DNA of 64,000 nucleotides from Microvelia longipes (lineage: Eukaryota; Arthropoda; Insecta; Hemiptera; Veliidae). Made by a program: the position numbers and the translations under genes. The notes under the pieces are model-generated. The model did no database searches. It saw only the letters and a program-made list of their open reading frames with translations, and was not told the DNA's origin. The stretch is from contig JACMZG010001914.1 of assembly GCA_018340805.1 (NCBI GenBank), positions 2,170,058-2,234,057 on the forward strand, written 5' to 3'. Numbering within the stretch: position 1 is the first letter of the stretch; each line of letters starts with the position of its first letter. Below are positions 48,241 to 59,059 of the stretch, piece by piece.

Positions 48241-49002
48241 GATATGTATTAAAATTTGATCAATAAAGCCAAATTTGGTACACATTTAACTATACAATAC
48301 AATACAAAAAGTTGCGACAATCTATCATTAGCAATGTTGGTTCATAACATGGTTGGATGCCGCGTATCGGCCAAGAGATCGAAGATACCTTTTTAGCTAT
48401 TTCGTAAATCTATCTAAAATGTTTAAAATTTATTTACAACTCATACCAAATTGGATTCTTGAAATAAAATCCTGTCTATTATATATTTAGATGAAACAAT
48501 AAAAGCGGAAGAAGATGATAGGTCTAATGTTATAATGAGATCACGTACAGGTCTGCCAACTACATGATGCTCCTTACATGGATATGAATTGTCAAATTGT
48601 CATGTTGTTAAGGTGGTAAACAGGTCAATGTCATCTCCATGTCCTGATCCTAGTCTCTACCTGATTCTATTCTTAGATGTTTTATTTATAGATTATGGTG
48701 TTTTATTAGATTATGTACCAACTAAAAGAGTCACAAGTCTATAGATCAGCTGCCTCATAACCTAACTCTCGACTCTCATAGCGAACCCTAGCCTACCCTT
48801 TTCTTTTGATCATGAACATTATCGCCGAGTTATATTTATGCCATTAAGTTATTGTGTTTGTACTCAGACTCAATGGTCAGTGCATCTGTATACACTGACC
48901 ACTATTTTCATTTAACAAACAATGAAAAATTACTAAAAAGACAATATTAATATTCTGACAGTAAACTATGCAGTTTTATTTGACTTTTTAAACAGTCTAA
49001 CA
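48241..49002. other. Unassigned spacer
   Basis: Nothing recognised. Confidence 0.5.
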
Positions 49003-49150
49003 ATGAGAACCGGCAGCTCAGTGCAAAGCGCTCGCTTTACGACCTGGAGATCGAGTGTTAAAATCTAGCCGATGGAGAAACTTATAAGGTTCTCTCGGGA
49101 AGTCGCGAATCCAAAGATTTTCTTATTTTAAGCTTAACTTATTCTGTAGA
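49003..49150 (+). mobile_element. SINE family C, decayed plus-strand copy
   Basis: GGCAGCTCAGTGCAAAGCGC, GACCTGGAGATCGAGTG and TCTCGGGAAGTCGCGAATCC match the head and body of the copy at 34423-34595. The B-box is mutated (GTGTTAAAATCTAG). Confidence 0.7.
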
Positions 49151-49833
49151 ACGGAATTTGGAAGAATGGACATTCTAAAATGACCCTATAGGTTTAAGCG
49201 TCAAAAATCAGCTTGATAATATTTTTTAATGCATTTTATTATTGTTTCAGATTTCAAGAAAACATCTTAAGAAGACTTAAAGGAACATTATCCAGCAAGA
49301 AATGCAAATATCAAGAAAATTAAAACCATTCCATATTTAAATCCAAATTGAGATTAAAATTAATGCCAATTTTTTAAAATTTAGTACTAAGTTATAAACA
49401 ATTAAAAGTATTTTAAACACTAACTTTTTAAAATTATATAAATAAATACCACAATATAGTATATATCAGCAAATAACTTCCTATTTATGAAAAATGTGTA
49501 CTTAAAAAACTAACTTCTTATGGTATTATATTATTTCCTAAATTTAAATTTAGGAGTTTATTAATCATATTTATTAAATCTAATAGAAAATATTAAAATA
49601 ATCGACCAAAGAAGTAATTTTAATTAATAAATCTAATATATTTAAAATCTATATTTTTTTAAATTATGATTTAATAATTTGAAAGTCAATTAAAAGAAAA
49701 TTAATGAAAATGGCAACCCTCAAATATATAAATTCTGTAAATAAATTATTAAATAGACGACTGAGATAGGTTTAGTAAAGTATTGACTTTGTAATTTGAA
49801 TTAGAGAGATTAGTTAATCAGGAAGCAGGCAAG

Positions 49834-49930
49834 ATGTTTTTCCTGGGGACATTTTTCAGCAGGATAATCAATGACTTCAAGCATAAGGAGCTCATACCAC
49901 TGAAATTACTTTTCTTCGTTCACTCCTCAA
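49834..49930 (+). CDS. MFSD6-like transporter, first coding exon
   Basis: This exon encodes the first 32 residues plus one base of a split codon (MFFLGTFFSRIINDFKHKEL onward, ending LLFFVHSS). The ATG at 49834 is the first after an in-frame TAA at 49792. The exon ends at a canonical donor (TCAA|GTAAGT). The amphipathic N-terminus followed by a hydrophobic run is the start of TM1 and is like other MFSD6-family N-termini. The split-codon phase (1 base here, 2 bases at 55117) matches the second exon exactly and gives Thr at the junction. Exon calling is inference from phase, splice site and family resemblance; no transcript was seen. Confidence 0.75.
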
Positions 49931-50760
49931 GTAAGTGCCTGTTTCATTGTATCTTGTAGTTTTAGGTGTAGCGGTAATAGCAAGGTCTTTAATAATACTT
50001 TAATTATTTTCAAGTTTAATTAATAAATTAGTGAAGGACTTTTACGAATTATACGTTTTATCATTAAAACGCGATCCCTCCCCCATATTCTCTCCGACAA
50101 CTCTTATCCCCTTATGGCCTCTTAGTGTATGTATTATACCTTTAGGTCGATGACCATTAAGACATCTCTTGAGATCAATTTTGCCAAAGGGGTTCTAAAT
50201 AGAAATTTGTTTCAAGAAAAATATGATTTTTGTCATCTAAAAAATATGTGTTGGGAATGACATCCAAATGTTTTCCTGGCACCGAAGGTGCCACAGAAAT
50301 CGAAACGGCCCACATGATGAAAATTCGCTAAAAATACTATTAATCTATTAATAATACAAAACAAGTACCCATACACAAGAGACTTTTAAGCAGGCAAAAG
50401 ATTCGCGAGTTAATCATTGGTCATTTGATCGAATTTCATGATTGGTTATCAGAATTTATAACCATAACACATAAACAGGTTTGCTTCCGCAAATATGTTT
50501 ATGTGTGTAATTTAATAAGAATGCAATATGTGAAGACAATAAGGAAGAAACATTCTATCATAATATAGGTGAGTAGGAAGGCCAGGGTTTGAAATATTTA
50601 GAAGTGAAGGCCTACAGTAGGAGTTACTGAAATCTCTAATAGGGCAGGATATTCTCACTTTTATCTATCGTAGCAAAAGGTTTGAATAAGGTTAAAGAAG
50701 TGGAAGTATAGTGATAGGTAGACGGTTTCAGAGTTAGTGAAAATTTCTCTAAATTGAGGT

Positions 50761-50930
50761 CTACTCACCAGGCTTGGCTACTCTACTATACTCACCAGGC
50801 TTGGCTACTCTACTATACTCATCAGGTTTGGCTACTCTACTACGCTACTCTACTTATCTACTCTACTACGCTACTCTACTTATCTACTCTACTAGGCTAC
50901 TCTACTTATACTCACTAGGCTTGTCTAATG
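50761..50930. repeat. Minisatellite, CTACTCTACT/CAGGCTTGG units
   Basis: Units ACTCACCAGGCTTGGCTACT at 27-bp spacing, then shorter TACTCTACTACG and CTTATCTACTCTACT units. Located in the first MFSD6-like intron. Confidence 0.9.
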
Positions 50931-51530
50931 TCTATTGTCCACTGTTATTACTTCTACTACTTATTGTGCAAACTATTGTATGTCTATTGTGATATTTTCC
51001 TAACCTTTAATCGACCTTAAGTTATGACCCCTCCCCCTTGAAATTGGTTTCCTTTATTATTTGGAGATCAAGTACAGCAAGAGCGGAGTAAAACTGTCTT
51101 AATAAACATTACATTTTGAGGAAAAGCGGTTCAAGTACTAAGTGCAAAGGTATTACAACACGCTCTACTTGTAGAACTATTAAAAAAAAATTACAAAAAA
51201 TAAAATGAAAAATAAAATTACTCAAAATTATAAAATGTAAAATACAAATTAAATAAAAAATCAATGTTAAATAAAGATAAATTTTGACATAACATTAAAA
51301 AATTAAAGAGTGTCCTAAGTCAACAATATCTTATTTAAATTAATATAAAACTAAAATCTTTATTAATTAAATCAATTAGCAATTATAACTCATTAAATTA
51401 TTAAATGAAAAACTTCACTAGTCATCCAGACAGACAAGATAAATCACTGTAACACTTGAAATTTAACACTTGAAATGCTCCTCTGTTAATTGCAGTGACA
51501 AATTAATAAGAATCCAATATGAATTGTGGT
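50931..51530. other. Intronic spacer
   Basis: AT-rich, nothing recognised before the nested gene's promoter. Confidence 0.5.
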
Positions 51531-51535
51531 AGATA

Positions 51536-51570
51536 TATATATAAATGATCAGAAAATAGACTTTCAGTAC
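51536..51570 (+). promoter_or_regulatory. TATA box and initiator of the nested gene
   Basis: TATATATAAAT at 51536-51546 is followed by TTTCAGTAC with an arthropod-type initiator TCAGT at 51564-51568. The predicted start site (A51566) lies 26-30 bases after the TATA and 111 bases before the ATG. Confidence 0.55.
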
Positions 51571-51676
51571 CGTTCACCACTCAGACCTCTAATTGTTTTT
51601 GTTCTAAATAATTAATTATTCTTAATAGTTATTGCAAAATTTTATTTGTTTATTCAGTTTACAATTGATTAAAACA

Positions 51677-52375
51677 ATGATTAAAGTAGTAGTATTGGCG
51701 TTATTGTTTATTGGTACCGGTGCGGAATATGTGCTTGATGAACCGGACAGCTTAATAGGCAACAGATCGATCGAATCATTGGTGGATAAATGGTTCGATT
51801 CCACATCTAAACTGTTGATGAAATCCGGCGATAACACCGCATCTTCGCCATCTTTGAACTTCACATCGAGGTGTCTGGAATATTTGACGGATTGCAGGTT
51901 TCTATCCGGACCGGGTGTTATCAGCGATTTATCATCTTTCAATCGTACATCGGATATAACAGTAAGGACGACGAGAGACGATAAAATTAACGCTGAATTT
52001 CTATTCGAATTTAAAACTTTTCAAATCAAGTATGATGTTAACGAGACAGGATTTAAGGACATGGAATGGATGGACAAGACGTTCCATGTGGTGATCACAC
52101 CAGTTAAGGTTGTTTACAGAATGAATGTCTATATTGTTAATGATCCTGAGGATTTAAGACCAGGTAATCCTAACTGTAACGAAATGGCTATCATTACGCG
52201 TACAGCGTATAATGATATCTCCCTAGTTTCTCAAGTTCTAAAGCACCCGAGGTACAATTTTCATATTAATTACTTCTTACAAGATATATTATACTACTCA
52301 ATGGAAAATCAAGTTACAACAACATTCTACAATACTTTACAAGGCTTAAATTTATGTTCCTATGACGCTGAGTAA
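51677..52375 (+). CDS. Secreted glycoprotein of unrecognised family, single exon, nested in an intron
   Basis: 232 residues. Residues 1-16 form a signal peptide (MIKVVVLALLFIGTGA, likely cut before Glu17). The mature chain has four Cys (66, 73, 167, 227) and four N-glycosylation sequons (Asn29, 61, 89, 122); no membrane segment follows. The start ATG has a good context (AAAACAATG). An upstream in-frame extension begins only at TTG. The alternating hydrophobic pattern (FLFEFKTFQIKYDV, FHVVITPVKVVYRMNVYIVN) suggests amphipathic beta strands, and the early Cys-x6-Cys recalls insect JHBP/takeout or group-7-allergen-like lipid-binding proteins. I see no decisive motif, so family is left open. It lies intact on the same strand inside the first MFSD6-like intron and may be a retrocopied or independently born gene. 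Confidence 0.85.
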   Translation: MIKVVVLALLFIGTGAEYVLDEPDSLIGNRSIESLVDKWFDSTSKLLMKSGDNTASSPSLNFTSRCLEYLTDCRFLSGPGVISDLSSFNRTSDITVRTTRDDKINAEFLFEFKTFQIKYDVNETGFKDMEWMDKTFHVVITPVKVVYRMNVYIVNDPEDLRPGNPNCNEMAIITRTAYNDISLVSQVLKHPRYNFHINYFLQDILYYSMENQVTTTFYNTLQGLNLCSYDAE

Positions 52376-52410
52376 AACATAACAATGCAATGTTTTACTG
52401 CAATGACTAT

Positions 52411-53000
52411 TGTACTAAAAACATCGATATATAGCAATCGATTAATATTTACAAAATCGAATATAAATTTTTGTAAGTAATTAGTAAAAATCCATTTTCC
52501 TACTTTGTTACATTATAACTATTAGTAAATTCAGATAAGACAATAAGGTTGTGCATCTATTTTATCTTATTTGTCGGCAAAAACTCATATTTTTGACGGT
52601 TCATTGTTATCTTCGTAGCTTAAACTTAAGCGATTGAAACTTTTATTGATTGAACTTTGATATCATTTGATTAATAGATAACAGATAACAGTTATTCAAA
52701 AAGTATAAAATGATACCTCTAACTGTTATCTATTTATAATTAAATCTAATTATATCAAAGTTAAGTCTATAAAAGTTTTAATCGCTTAAGTGTAAGTTAC
52801 GTAGCTAATTATGAACCATAAAAAATATGGGTTTTTGCTGACAAGTAAGATCAAACTGATGCACAACCATATTGCTTTATCTCGTTTATATAATAGTTAT
52901 TATGTAACAAAGCAGGAAAATCGTTTTTATTGACTACTTACAAATTTATATTCGATTTAGCAAATATTAATCGATTGGTGTAAATCTTTTTAGCACAAAA
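52411..53000. repeat. Long imperfect inverted repeat, ~285-bp arms
   Basis: The left arm (52411-52696) and right arm (52719-53000) pair along most of their length: TGTACTAAAAA/TTTTTAGCACA, CAATCGATTAATATTT, AATCGAATATAAATTT, CTACTTTGTTACAT, GTTGTGCATC, CTTAAGCGATT, GATAACAGTTA. The loop is about 22 bases. The repeat starts 35 bp after the stop of the secreted-protein gene, so a read-through 3' UTR could fold into a long double strand. No TIR-TSD signature was found. Confidence 0.9.
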
Positions 53001-53055
53001 GCCATCCATAAACATATTATCATAAATTGATTAATCAGTCTGGTGATGTTTTACC

Positions 53056-53114
53056 TGCCTTGGGACGAAAAGTAAAACCCAAGTATTTTAAGTGGAACTT
53101 TTAATCCCAAGGCA
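53056..53114. repeat. Hairpin, TGCCTTGGGA/TCCCAAGGCA
   Basis: Perfect 10-bp arms with a 39-bp loop that contains further weak pairing (AAGTAAAAC.. / ..GGAACTTTT). Confidence 0.75.
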
Positions 53115-54950
53115 GTTAACACTTTACCTTACTGATTTCAACATTTTCGTGACATATTGACAAAATAGCATTTTCCTGCTTGAAAATAGTTGGGTAATCA
53201 TTTATTTAGATAAACTATATTTATCAGTTTTTACTAACTTTAAGACATTTAATCGTACTCATTAATTGTGCTTCTTTTAAATATTTTTAAAAGATCTCAT
53301 TAAAAAGCAAAAATAAATGTCTAACACTGAACATATAACTACGAAAAAAACAAGCAAAATTTGCCGCAGTGAAAACTCATATGTAAAGATTTCATTAAAA
53401 TAATTACAATGTGGAAACATAAAAAAGAAAAGCGTAATTCTTTCAAAACATTTATTATTTTATTCGCAGCAGCAAAATTAAGCATATCTACACTGACATT
53501 TATCCGCGAAATGACGATTTTCATAGTGTTGGTAATATTGTAACCTGTCAGCATAATTATATTTTCCTGTAACTTTTCAGGAACAAAAAAAATTGTAATG
53601 TATTGTTGAATCTAATATTCTGTTTTTAATATGAAAAATAAATGATAAGTTTCTTTGAAATTCTTTTGTGTAATTTTTCCCCTGTTTGTTGATACTTTTA
53701 TATGGGACTCGGCAGCAAAAGAACCATTGTTGTCTCATTTAAGGATTGCTCTCATTACGGTGACGCCTCAGCAGGTGTAACATGTTCTTTTCTCTGCTTC
53801 AACTCCTCTATTAAATTATGGTTTTTCGAGTCTTTGCTTTGCCTCTTGTGTCAATTTGTTTAGTCTAATTCCGAGTGCTTTGGCTTAAAACAAAAGCAAA
53901 TTTAACAGCAAAATTATATTTTGCTGCCTTGTGACATTTATTGTAAACTATACATTCCAAACACGTTAATAAACTATTTTGAGTACTAAAATCTTATCTT
54001 AACCCGAGAGGTGCCATAAATAAACATACAGTTGGTTTACATACTGGGTGTATAAAATAAAACTCCCTTCCCGAAATTTGGTGGTACTACAGCTAATTTC
54101 CAACAAAAAACTTCATATTAACTGTAATCCAATTCTCAACCGTTTTCGCACAAAGTCAAATTTCATGATTTTTTAAAACTCCTCGACTTGCATTCAGAAA
54201 ATGGCTGATATCTCAGAAAGTATAAAAAACAAATTTTACTTTTAACCGGTAACAATGTACAACAGTTGTGCAAAGCAGATTTAGTTACGACATTAATATG
54301 TGGGGCCATACAAACACTAATCAACTGCTTGTACAAAAATATTATTAGAATCATGGTAGGATTAGAACCAGATGCTAGAATTTAAAAACTGAGCTGAGCA
54401 TTATGACTGTTGTAAATCTTTTTATCTTCACTCTCTTATCCATATCAAGACTAATATTCACCTATACGAAAGAAACGATCATCTATTAGAAGTTTTTTTG
54501 GAAAAATATAAATACATAAATAAAAATTTTAATCATCAAAACTTAAATGAGAAATAGTGATTGAACAGAAGATTGCTACGAAAAAGAAAAAGAAGATTAC
54601 AATCAAAGAAAAACAAATTCATAATTATTCTTAAAAATGCAAAAACTGAAACAAAATGAAAATCCAAACAAGAAAAAAAAAGATAAAAGATCAACATGTT
54701 ATGCGAAAGATGTGCATGTTTAGAAAATAAAGAGCCATAGTAGGGCTACTGTTGTGGTAAAGAAAGTGAAAAAAATCGACAGAAACAACTCGACCCACAA
54801 CTACGACACAAAATCTCAGGTTGGTCCCAGCATTCTTGGAATTAAATATTTGAAATATTTAATTCTCTGGAATTAATAGAATCATAACAATTGAATTCTC
54901 TGGAATAAAATATTCCTTAAAATATTACTCTCAAAATATTTATGCCATTA
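53115..54950. other. Intronic spacer
   Basis: No recognised gene or element. Open frames on the minus strand at 53339-53554 and 54163-54354 lack domains. Confidence 0.5.
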
Positions 54951-54952
54951 AT

Positions 54953-54966
54953 ATTATATATATATA

Positions 54967-55022
<56 letters not shown>
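54953..55022. repeat. (TA)n microsatellite close to a splice acceptor
   Basis: About 30 TA units ending 94 bp before exon 2 of the MFSD6-like gene. Confidence 0.97.
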
Positions 55023-55025
<3 letters not shown>

Positions 55026-55116
55026 GTTCTTCTTATCCCATGTAAAACCTATAAAAACTATGTTCCAAATAAAAAACCTAACATCGTTAATATATTATGT
55101 TTATTTATACTTTCAG

Positions 55117-55271
55117 CGCTTTACGTACTATACCCGTACCTAACAATTCACATGAGAGAGTTAGGTATCAACGTCGAAGAAACAGCTATTATGTCGGCTA
55201 TTACTCCGCTGGTTGCTATAGTCATGCCTCCAATAGCTGGACTCATAGGAGACAGGATAGGCAATTTTAAG
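55117..55271 (+). CDS. MFSD6-like transporter, second coding exon
   Basis: 155 bases: two bases completing a split codon, then 51 codons. The acceptor is pyrimidine-rich and ends TTTCAG at 55116. The donor is AAG|GTTGGT at 55272. The peptide LYPYLTIHMRELGINVEETA, then SAITPLVAIVMPPIAGLIGD and RIGNFK, is characteristic of MFS_1_like/MFSD6 proteins. GLIGDRIGNFK is MFS signature motif A in the TM2-TM3 loop. The product would be a multi-span plasma-membrane or endomembrane transporter of unknown substrate. The remaining exons were not found up to 64000, so only the N-terminal part is here. Confidence 0.88.
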
Positions 55272-55340
55272 GTTGGTATTACTAAAATGTTCATAGAGAA
55301 ACATAGACCTTTTTTAAGGTTGGTACTACTAAAAAGTTCA
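55266..55340. repeat. Duplicated exon-intron border
   Basis: TTTTAAGGTTGGTATTACTA ...GTTCATAG at 55265-55292 is repeated at 55311-55341 with small changes, so a second copy of the AAG|GTTGGT donor lies about 47 bp downstream. Confidence 0.8.
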
Positions 55341-55502
55341 TAGTTTAAATGTAATTCGCATTTAAACGTTGAATTTTATGCTTTAACTATATAATTTTAA
55401 TGTAATGCTCCAAATTGTAGTTTTTCCTCTTAACCTGAAAAACAAACAATATTCAGACATATTATAATTGTCGATTGCAGAGTCGATTCTATTGTCCTTA
55501 TT

Positions 55503-55765
55503 GTTAGTAATTTCGATGCTAAATGTCTACAATTCGTAATATCTAAATTAATTATCTGAACTGTTAGAAACATCGTCACTAAGGCATTGTGTTAGTAATG
55601 TCAATGCTAAATGTCTACAATTCGTAATATCTATATTAATTATCTGAACTGTTTGTAACATCGTCACTAATGCATTATGTTAGTAATGTCGATTATTATG
55701 TTTTTGCTGTCGAAATCACGATACAAAATGTCTGTAGTGTTAGTAATATTTATTCTAACTATCTG
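55503..55765. repeat. 88-bp tandem repeat, about 2.8 copies
   Basis: Units start GTTAGTAAT at 55503, 55591 and 55679. Each contains GCTAAATGTCTACAATTCGT and AACATCGTCACTAA in the first two; the third is diverged. Confidence 0.88.
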
Positions 55766-55878
55766 TACTGCAATGCAATATTATTCATTGCACAAACGAA
55801 TGCCAACAAACGTTTAATTAGGAGATCAATTTTATGTTGGTATTGCCTTATTATATAGCGTTCTATCAATGGCTTTCA

Positions 55879-55981
55879 TTGAGGAGTGAACAAGGATATG
55901 TATAAAGGGTATACTGTACAAACGTTACATTGAGGAATGAACAAGGATGTAATAAAGGGTATATTGTACAAACGTTCCATT
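55879..55981. repeat. ~54-bp duplication
   Basis: TTGAGGA.TGAACAAGGAT, TAAAGGGTATA.TGTACAAA and CGTT.CATT occur twice in a row. Confidence 0.85.
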
Positions 55982-56725
55982 CATTAGATGAATGCTAAGG
56001 TATTTTCCACTATTTTAGCGAAATAATATTGTGGCAGTATGCCACTTACAAACTATTATTGCGACAACAAAATACAGAACAACAACAATGAGGCCACGAA
56101 GCGGCTAGAGAAGCCGAATGCCTCTTTTCTTTTCTCAGAACTGATAAACAATAATATGAATAAACGAACATGCTGATCAAACCGATAAGATGATTTTAAA
56201 GAATAATTAATCGAGGTTGAAACTGTAGTTTGTAAAATATTAGATCTCAGGATAACAAGTACTCACAGCAAATCATTAGCTTCGCTTTTAAAACTTAAAT
56301 AATAAATTATATATCCTTAGGTCTGTACTTGGATCCTACATAAAATAGTTGGTATATTATAATTAATTATAAGTATTAATAAATTGATTTAGAGTTGTCA
56401 AATTGCAAATGTTAGTATGTCATATAAATTTCAAATGAAGTTTATCCCAATATATTATAATAACTCTCTGACCTATATGGGATATTCTTATACTGAAGTA
56501 AGTCGTTCAGAAAACAGGTGCTGTCATTAATCCTGACAGATTGATATTATGAGACGCGAGCACCGCGAACACATCATGTCCAGTTATCTGACTTCACAAT
56601 AGAACATAATACAAATATTGTTGTTGCAAACTTGAATTACGTAATTTACATAATTTAAAGATTTCTGTATGATTATTTAAATTATTCTAATTTACTTATT
56701 TATATGTTTAATGATGTTTTGAAGC
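55982..56725. other. Unassigned spacer
   Basis: Nothing recognised. Confidence 0.5.
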
Positions 56726-57034
56726 GTCTTTAGCGAATTTTCTTTATTAAATTAATAATAAATTGGCTCGCATAGCAGGCTAGAAGGGTACGTAATAAAT
56801 CAGTTTCAGAAATCCCTGATTTGTGATGAGGGATTTCTGAAACTAATTGATTGTAATCAATTAGTTATGAGAGTATGTATACTCTCATGGCCTGCTATGC
56901 AAGCTAATGAAAACATTAGCGATAATAAAGGAAAAATATAGCGATTTAATAAAGGAAATTCGCTAAAGACTACCAAAAGTTTTGCAAAACCTTTATATTT
57001 GAGTTAAAAAGGTTTTGCTAAACTTTTAGTAGTC
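56726..57034. mobile_element. Multi-hairpin foldback sequence
   Basis: The outer stem GTCTTTAGCGAATTTTCTTT (56726-) pairs with 56944-56970. Inside, GGCTCGCATAGCAGGC (56765-56780) pairs with 56890-56904, which encloses three back-to-back hairpins: 56801-56844, AACTAATTGATT..AATCAATTAGTT (56841-56866), and ATGAGAGTAT..ATACTCTCAT (56867-56888). A further stem, GACTACCAAAAGTTTTGC, joins 56968-56991 to 57011-57034. No coding content. Confidence 0.85.
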
Positions 57035-58008
57035 AGGTGGAAGAAGTAGGTGGTGTCAAAAGACGACTTTGGTGTTGCAGTTCAATTATTCATTTAGTGC
57101 AAATAACCGTTATGAACATTTTTTATAAAGTAGAGAAAAACCTGCTGGAACGTTAAATTGACGATAAATTTAATAAATATTCAGTTGGTACAACAGCACA
57201 AGATTGTGAGCATGCGTAGTTAGTACTGAGCGTGTGCAGTGCGTTTTTGTAATGCCTTTAGAAAAAAAGTCATGTCTATATTTTTAACATCAAGGGAGGA
57301 GTTTACTTTCACTTTCTAATTTTAAATCTACAGGACATCATTTATCTTATTTGTAATTAAATCTTGGTGTATGTATGAATGCTGATACAAAGTACATACC
57401 TGTCTTCTAGCAATTTCTATTGCTTTACAAAGAGTAGAAAGAAGAAATTGATATTAAAAATTATATTGAATGTGAAGAAATTGGATTAGATATCGATTCT
57501 TTTTGGTGTCAATCTTATTTATTTCATATTTTACTTCTATTCATGAGATGTTTTAAATCATTAATCTGCCTGTCAGATGTCATGTCGTTTTTAAGGTCCT
57601 ATTCACTTCCAAAAGAAGTGTTCAACGACTAACATTAGTGCCTGAAACGGATCAATGGAAACTTAGCTATGGATATTTAGGATGAACCCAATACTTTTAG
57701 TTTGTGCCTCGGGTAGTAAAAGTAATAATATTACTTTAAGTTTTGCAAAGTTATGACATTCTAAGGACGAGTCAAAACTTGACAATAAAAGTACCGAGGC
57801 ACTCGTACTCAAGTCTTTTCAATTAATATTTTATCATTATTATTACAGAACAAAACTTAAAAACCTTTGATAAAAATGTTAGTTTTTTTATTTAAATTGA
57901 CAATTGTTTATTTAAAAATATTTCGAATGATTTCAATCTAAAATATCCTATCCTTTACCTCCCGGAAGTCAAAATGGTATTTTGCTCCTGGTAGTGACTT
58001 ACTGCCAT
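57035..58008. other. Unassigned spacer with one hairpin
   Basis: GTGCCTCGG (57704-57712) pairs with CCGAGGCAC (57794-57802), with an AGTAAAAGTAATAATATTAC-type inner palindrome. Nothing else was recognised. Confidence 0.55.
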
Positions 58009-58385
58009 TATCACCTGCACCAGCAACATTCATACTTTGTCACCTTTACCACAACATTCATGCTTTTTATCACCTTACCAGCAACATTCATGCTTTATCA
58101 CCTGTACCAGCAACATTCATACTTTTATCACCTGTACCAGCAACATTCATACTTTTATCACCTTTACCAGCAACATTCATGCTTTTATCACCTGTACCAG
58201 CAACATTCATACTTTTGTCACCTTTACCAGCAACATTCATGCTTTTCACCAAGCAACATTCAATGCTTTTATCACCTGTACCAGCAACATTCATACTTTT
58301 ATCACCTGTACCAGCAACATTCATACTTATCACCTTACCAGCAACATTCATACTTGTCAACCCTGTACCAGCAACATTCATGCTG
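58009..58385. repeat. 30-bp minisatellite, about 12 units
   Basis: The unit is ACCAGCAACATTCATACTTT + TATCACCTGT, with a few shortened units of 24-29 bp. Because the period is a multiple of three, decapeptide repeats (for example GDKSMNVAGT on minus and SPVPATFILL on plus) stay open in several frames on both strands. No signal peptide or codon bias supports translation. Confidence 0.95.
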
Positions 58386-58439
58386 GTACATGCTTTTTAT
58401 AATAAATAAACAGTGACTATGGTTTCGCGATTTTTGGTG

Positions 58440-58510
58440 TCCCCGTCAATGTAGATGATGAATCCGGTATTTCGCTTCCACTGTGGGAGACATCTTCAGT
58501 GAAGTGGGAC
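58440..58510 (-). other. Degenerate hammerhead-like motif
   Basis: The minus strand reads CTGAAGA (58499-58493), extra U, then GTCTCCCACAGTGGAAGC and GAAA, almost identical to the 1079-1108 candidate. The cleavage region is TACC instead of CGTC and stem I pairing is lost. Predicted inactive. Flanking words ATCATCTACATTGACG are shared too. Confidence 0.6.
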
Positions 58511-59059
58511 GTTATAGATAAAATCATTGTGTTTTCAGTTTTTTAAAGCGTTGGCTCAACAATACTTGATTGAAAACAATAAGTATGAATTACAAATTCA
58601 TGCTTTCCCCAAATAATCTAAACTTATTAACTCAAGATCTGACTGAATTATTATTTCTACACTAACTAACTTCAAATGGTTATTAATTAAAAGGATTTAA
58701 ATTAGTTTTAAACTCTTTATACTTATCATAAATCTTAGGTTCCTTCTAAACTTTCTTTCCCCAAATCTGCTTCACTCCTTAAACTTTGATTTTCCTCGAT
58801 AGCATTGATCAACCCCAGACTTTCCCCCTATATTTTCTATACCGGATTTTTTACATAGATTATCTCTCAAATGCTGCTACTAACAATTCAGCCTTTACGT
58901 ATGAATCATTATAGCGATTATTTCTCACTCTAACTTAAAATCATTTTCATCACTATCAGGAATTTATTTTTAAAGTTCAGCATAACTTAATACTTTCTGC
59001 ATTCTTTAAATGACTGTTCCATTTAATGGATCTGAAGGTGCTGACGTGTTAAAATTTAT
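58511..59059. other. Unassigned spacer
   Basis: Nothing recognised. Confidence 0.5.

Noticed and set aside
51632..51676. Upstream in-frame extension of the secreted-protein gene
   Set aside because: The extension begins at TTG, not ATG, and would push the signal peptide inward. The ATG at 51677 has a good context and gives a normal signal peptide.
57982..58416. 144-codon and smaller frames over the 30-bp minisatellite as a repeat protein gene
   Set aside because: All frames are open only because the period is a multiple of three; no signal peptide or start context is convincing.
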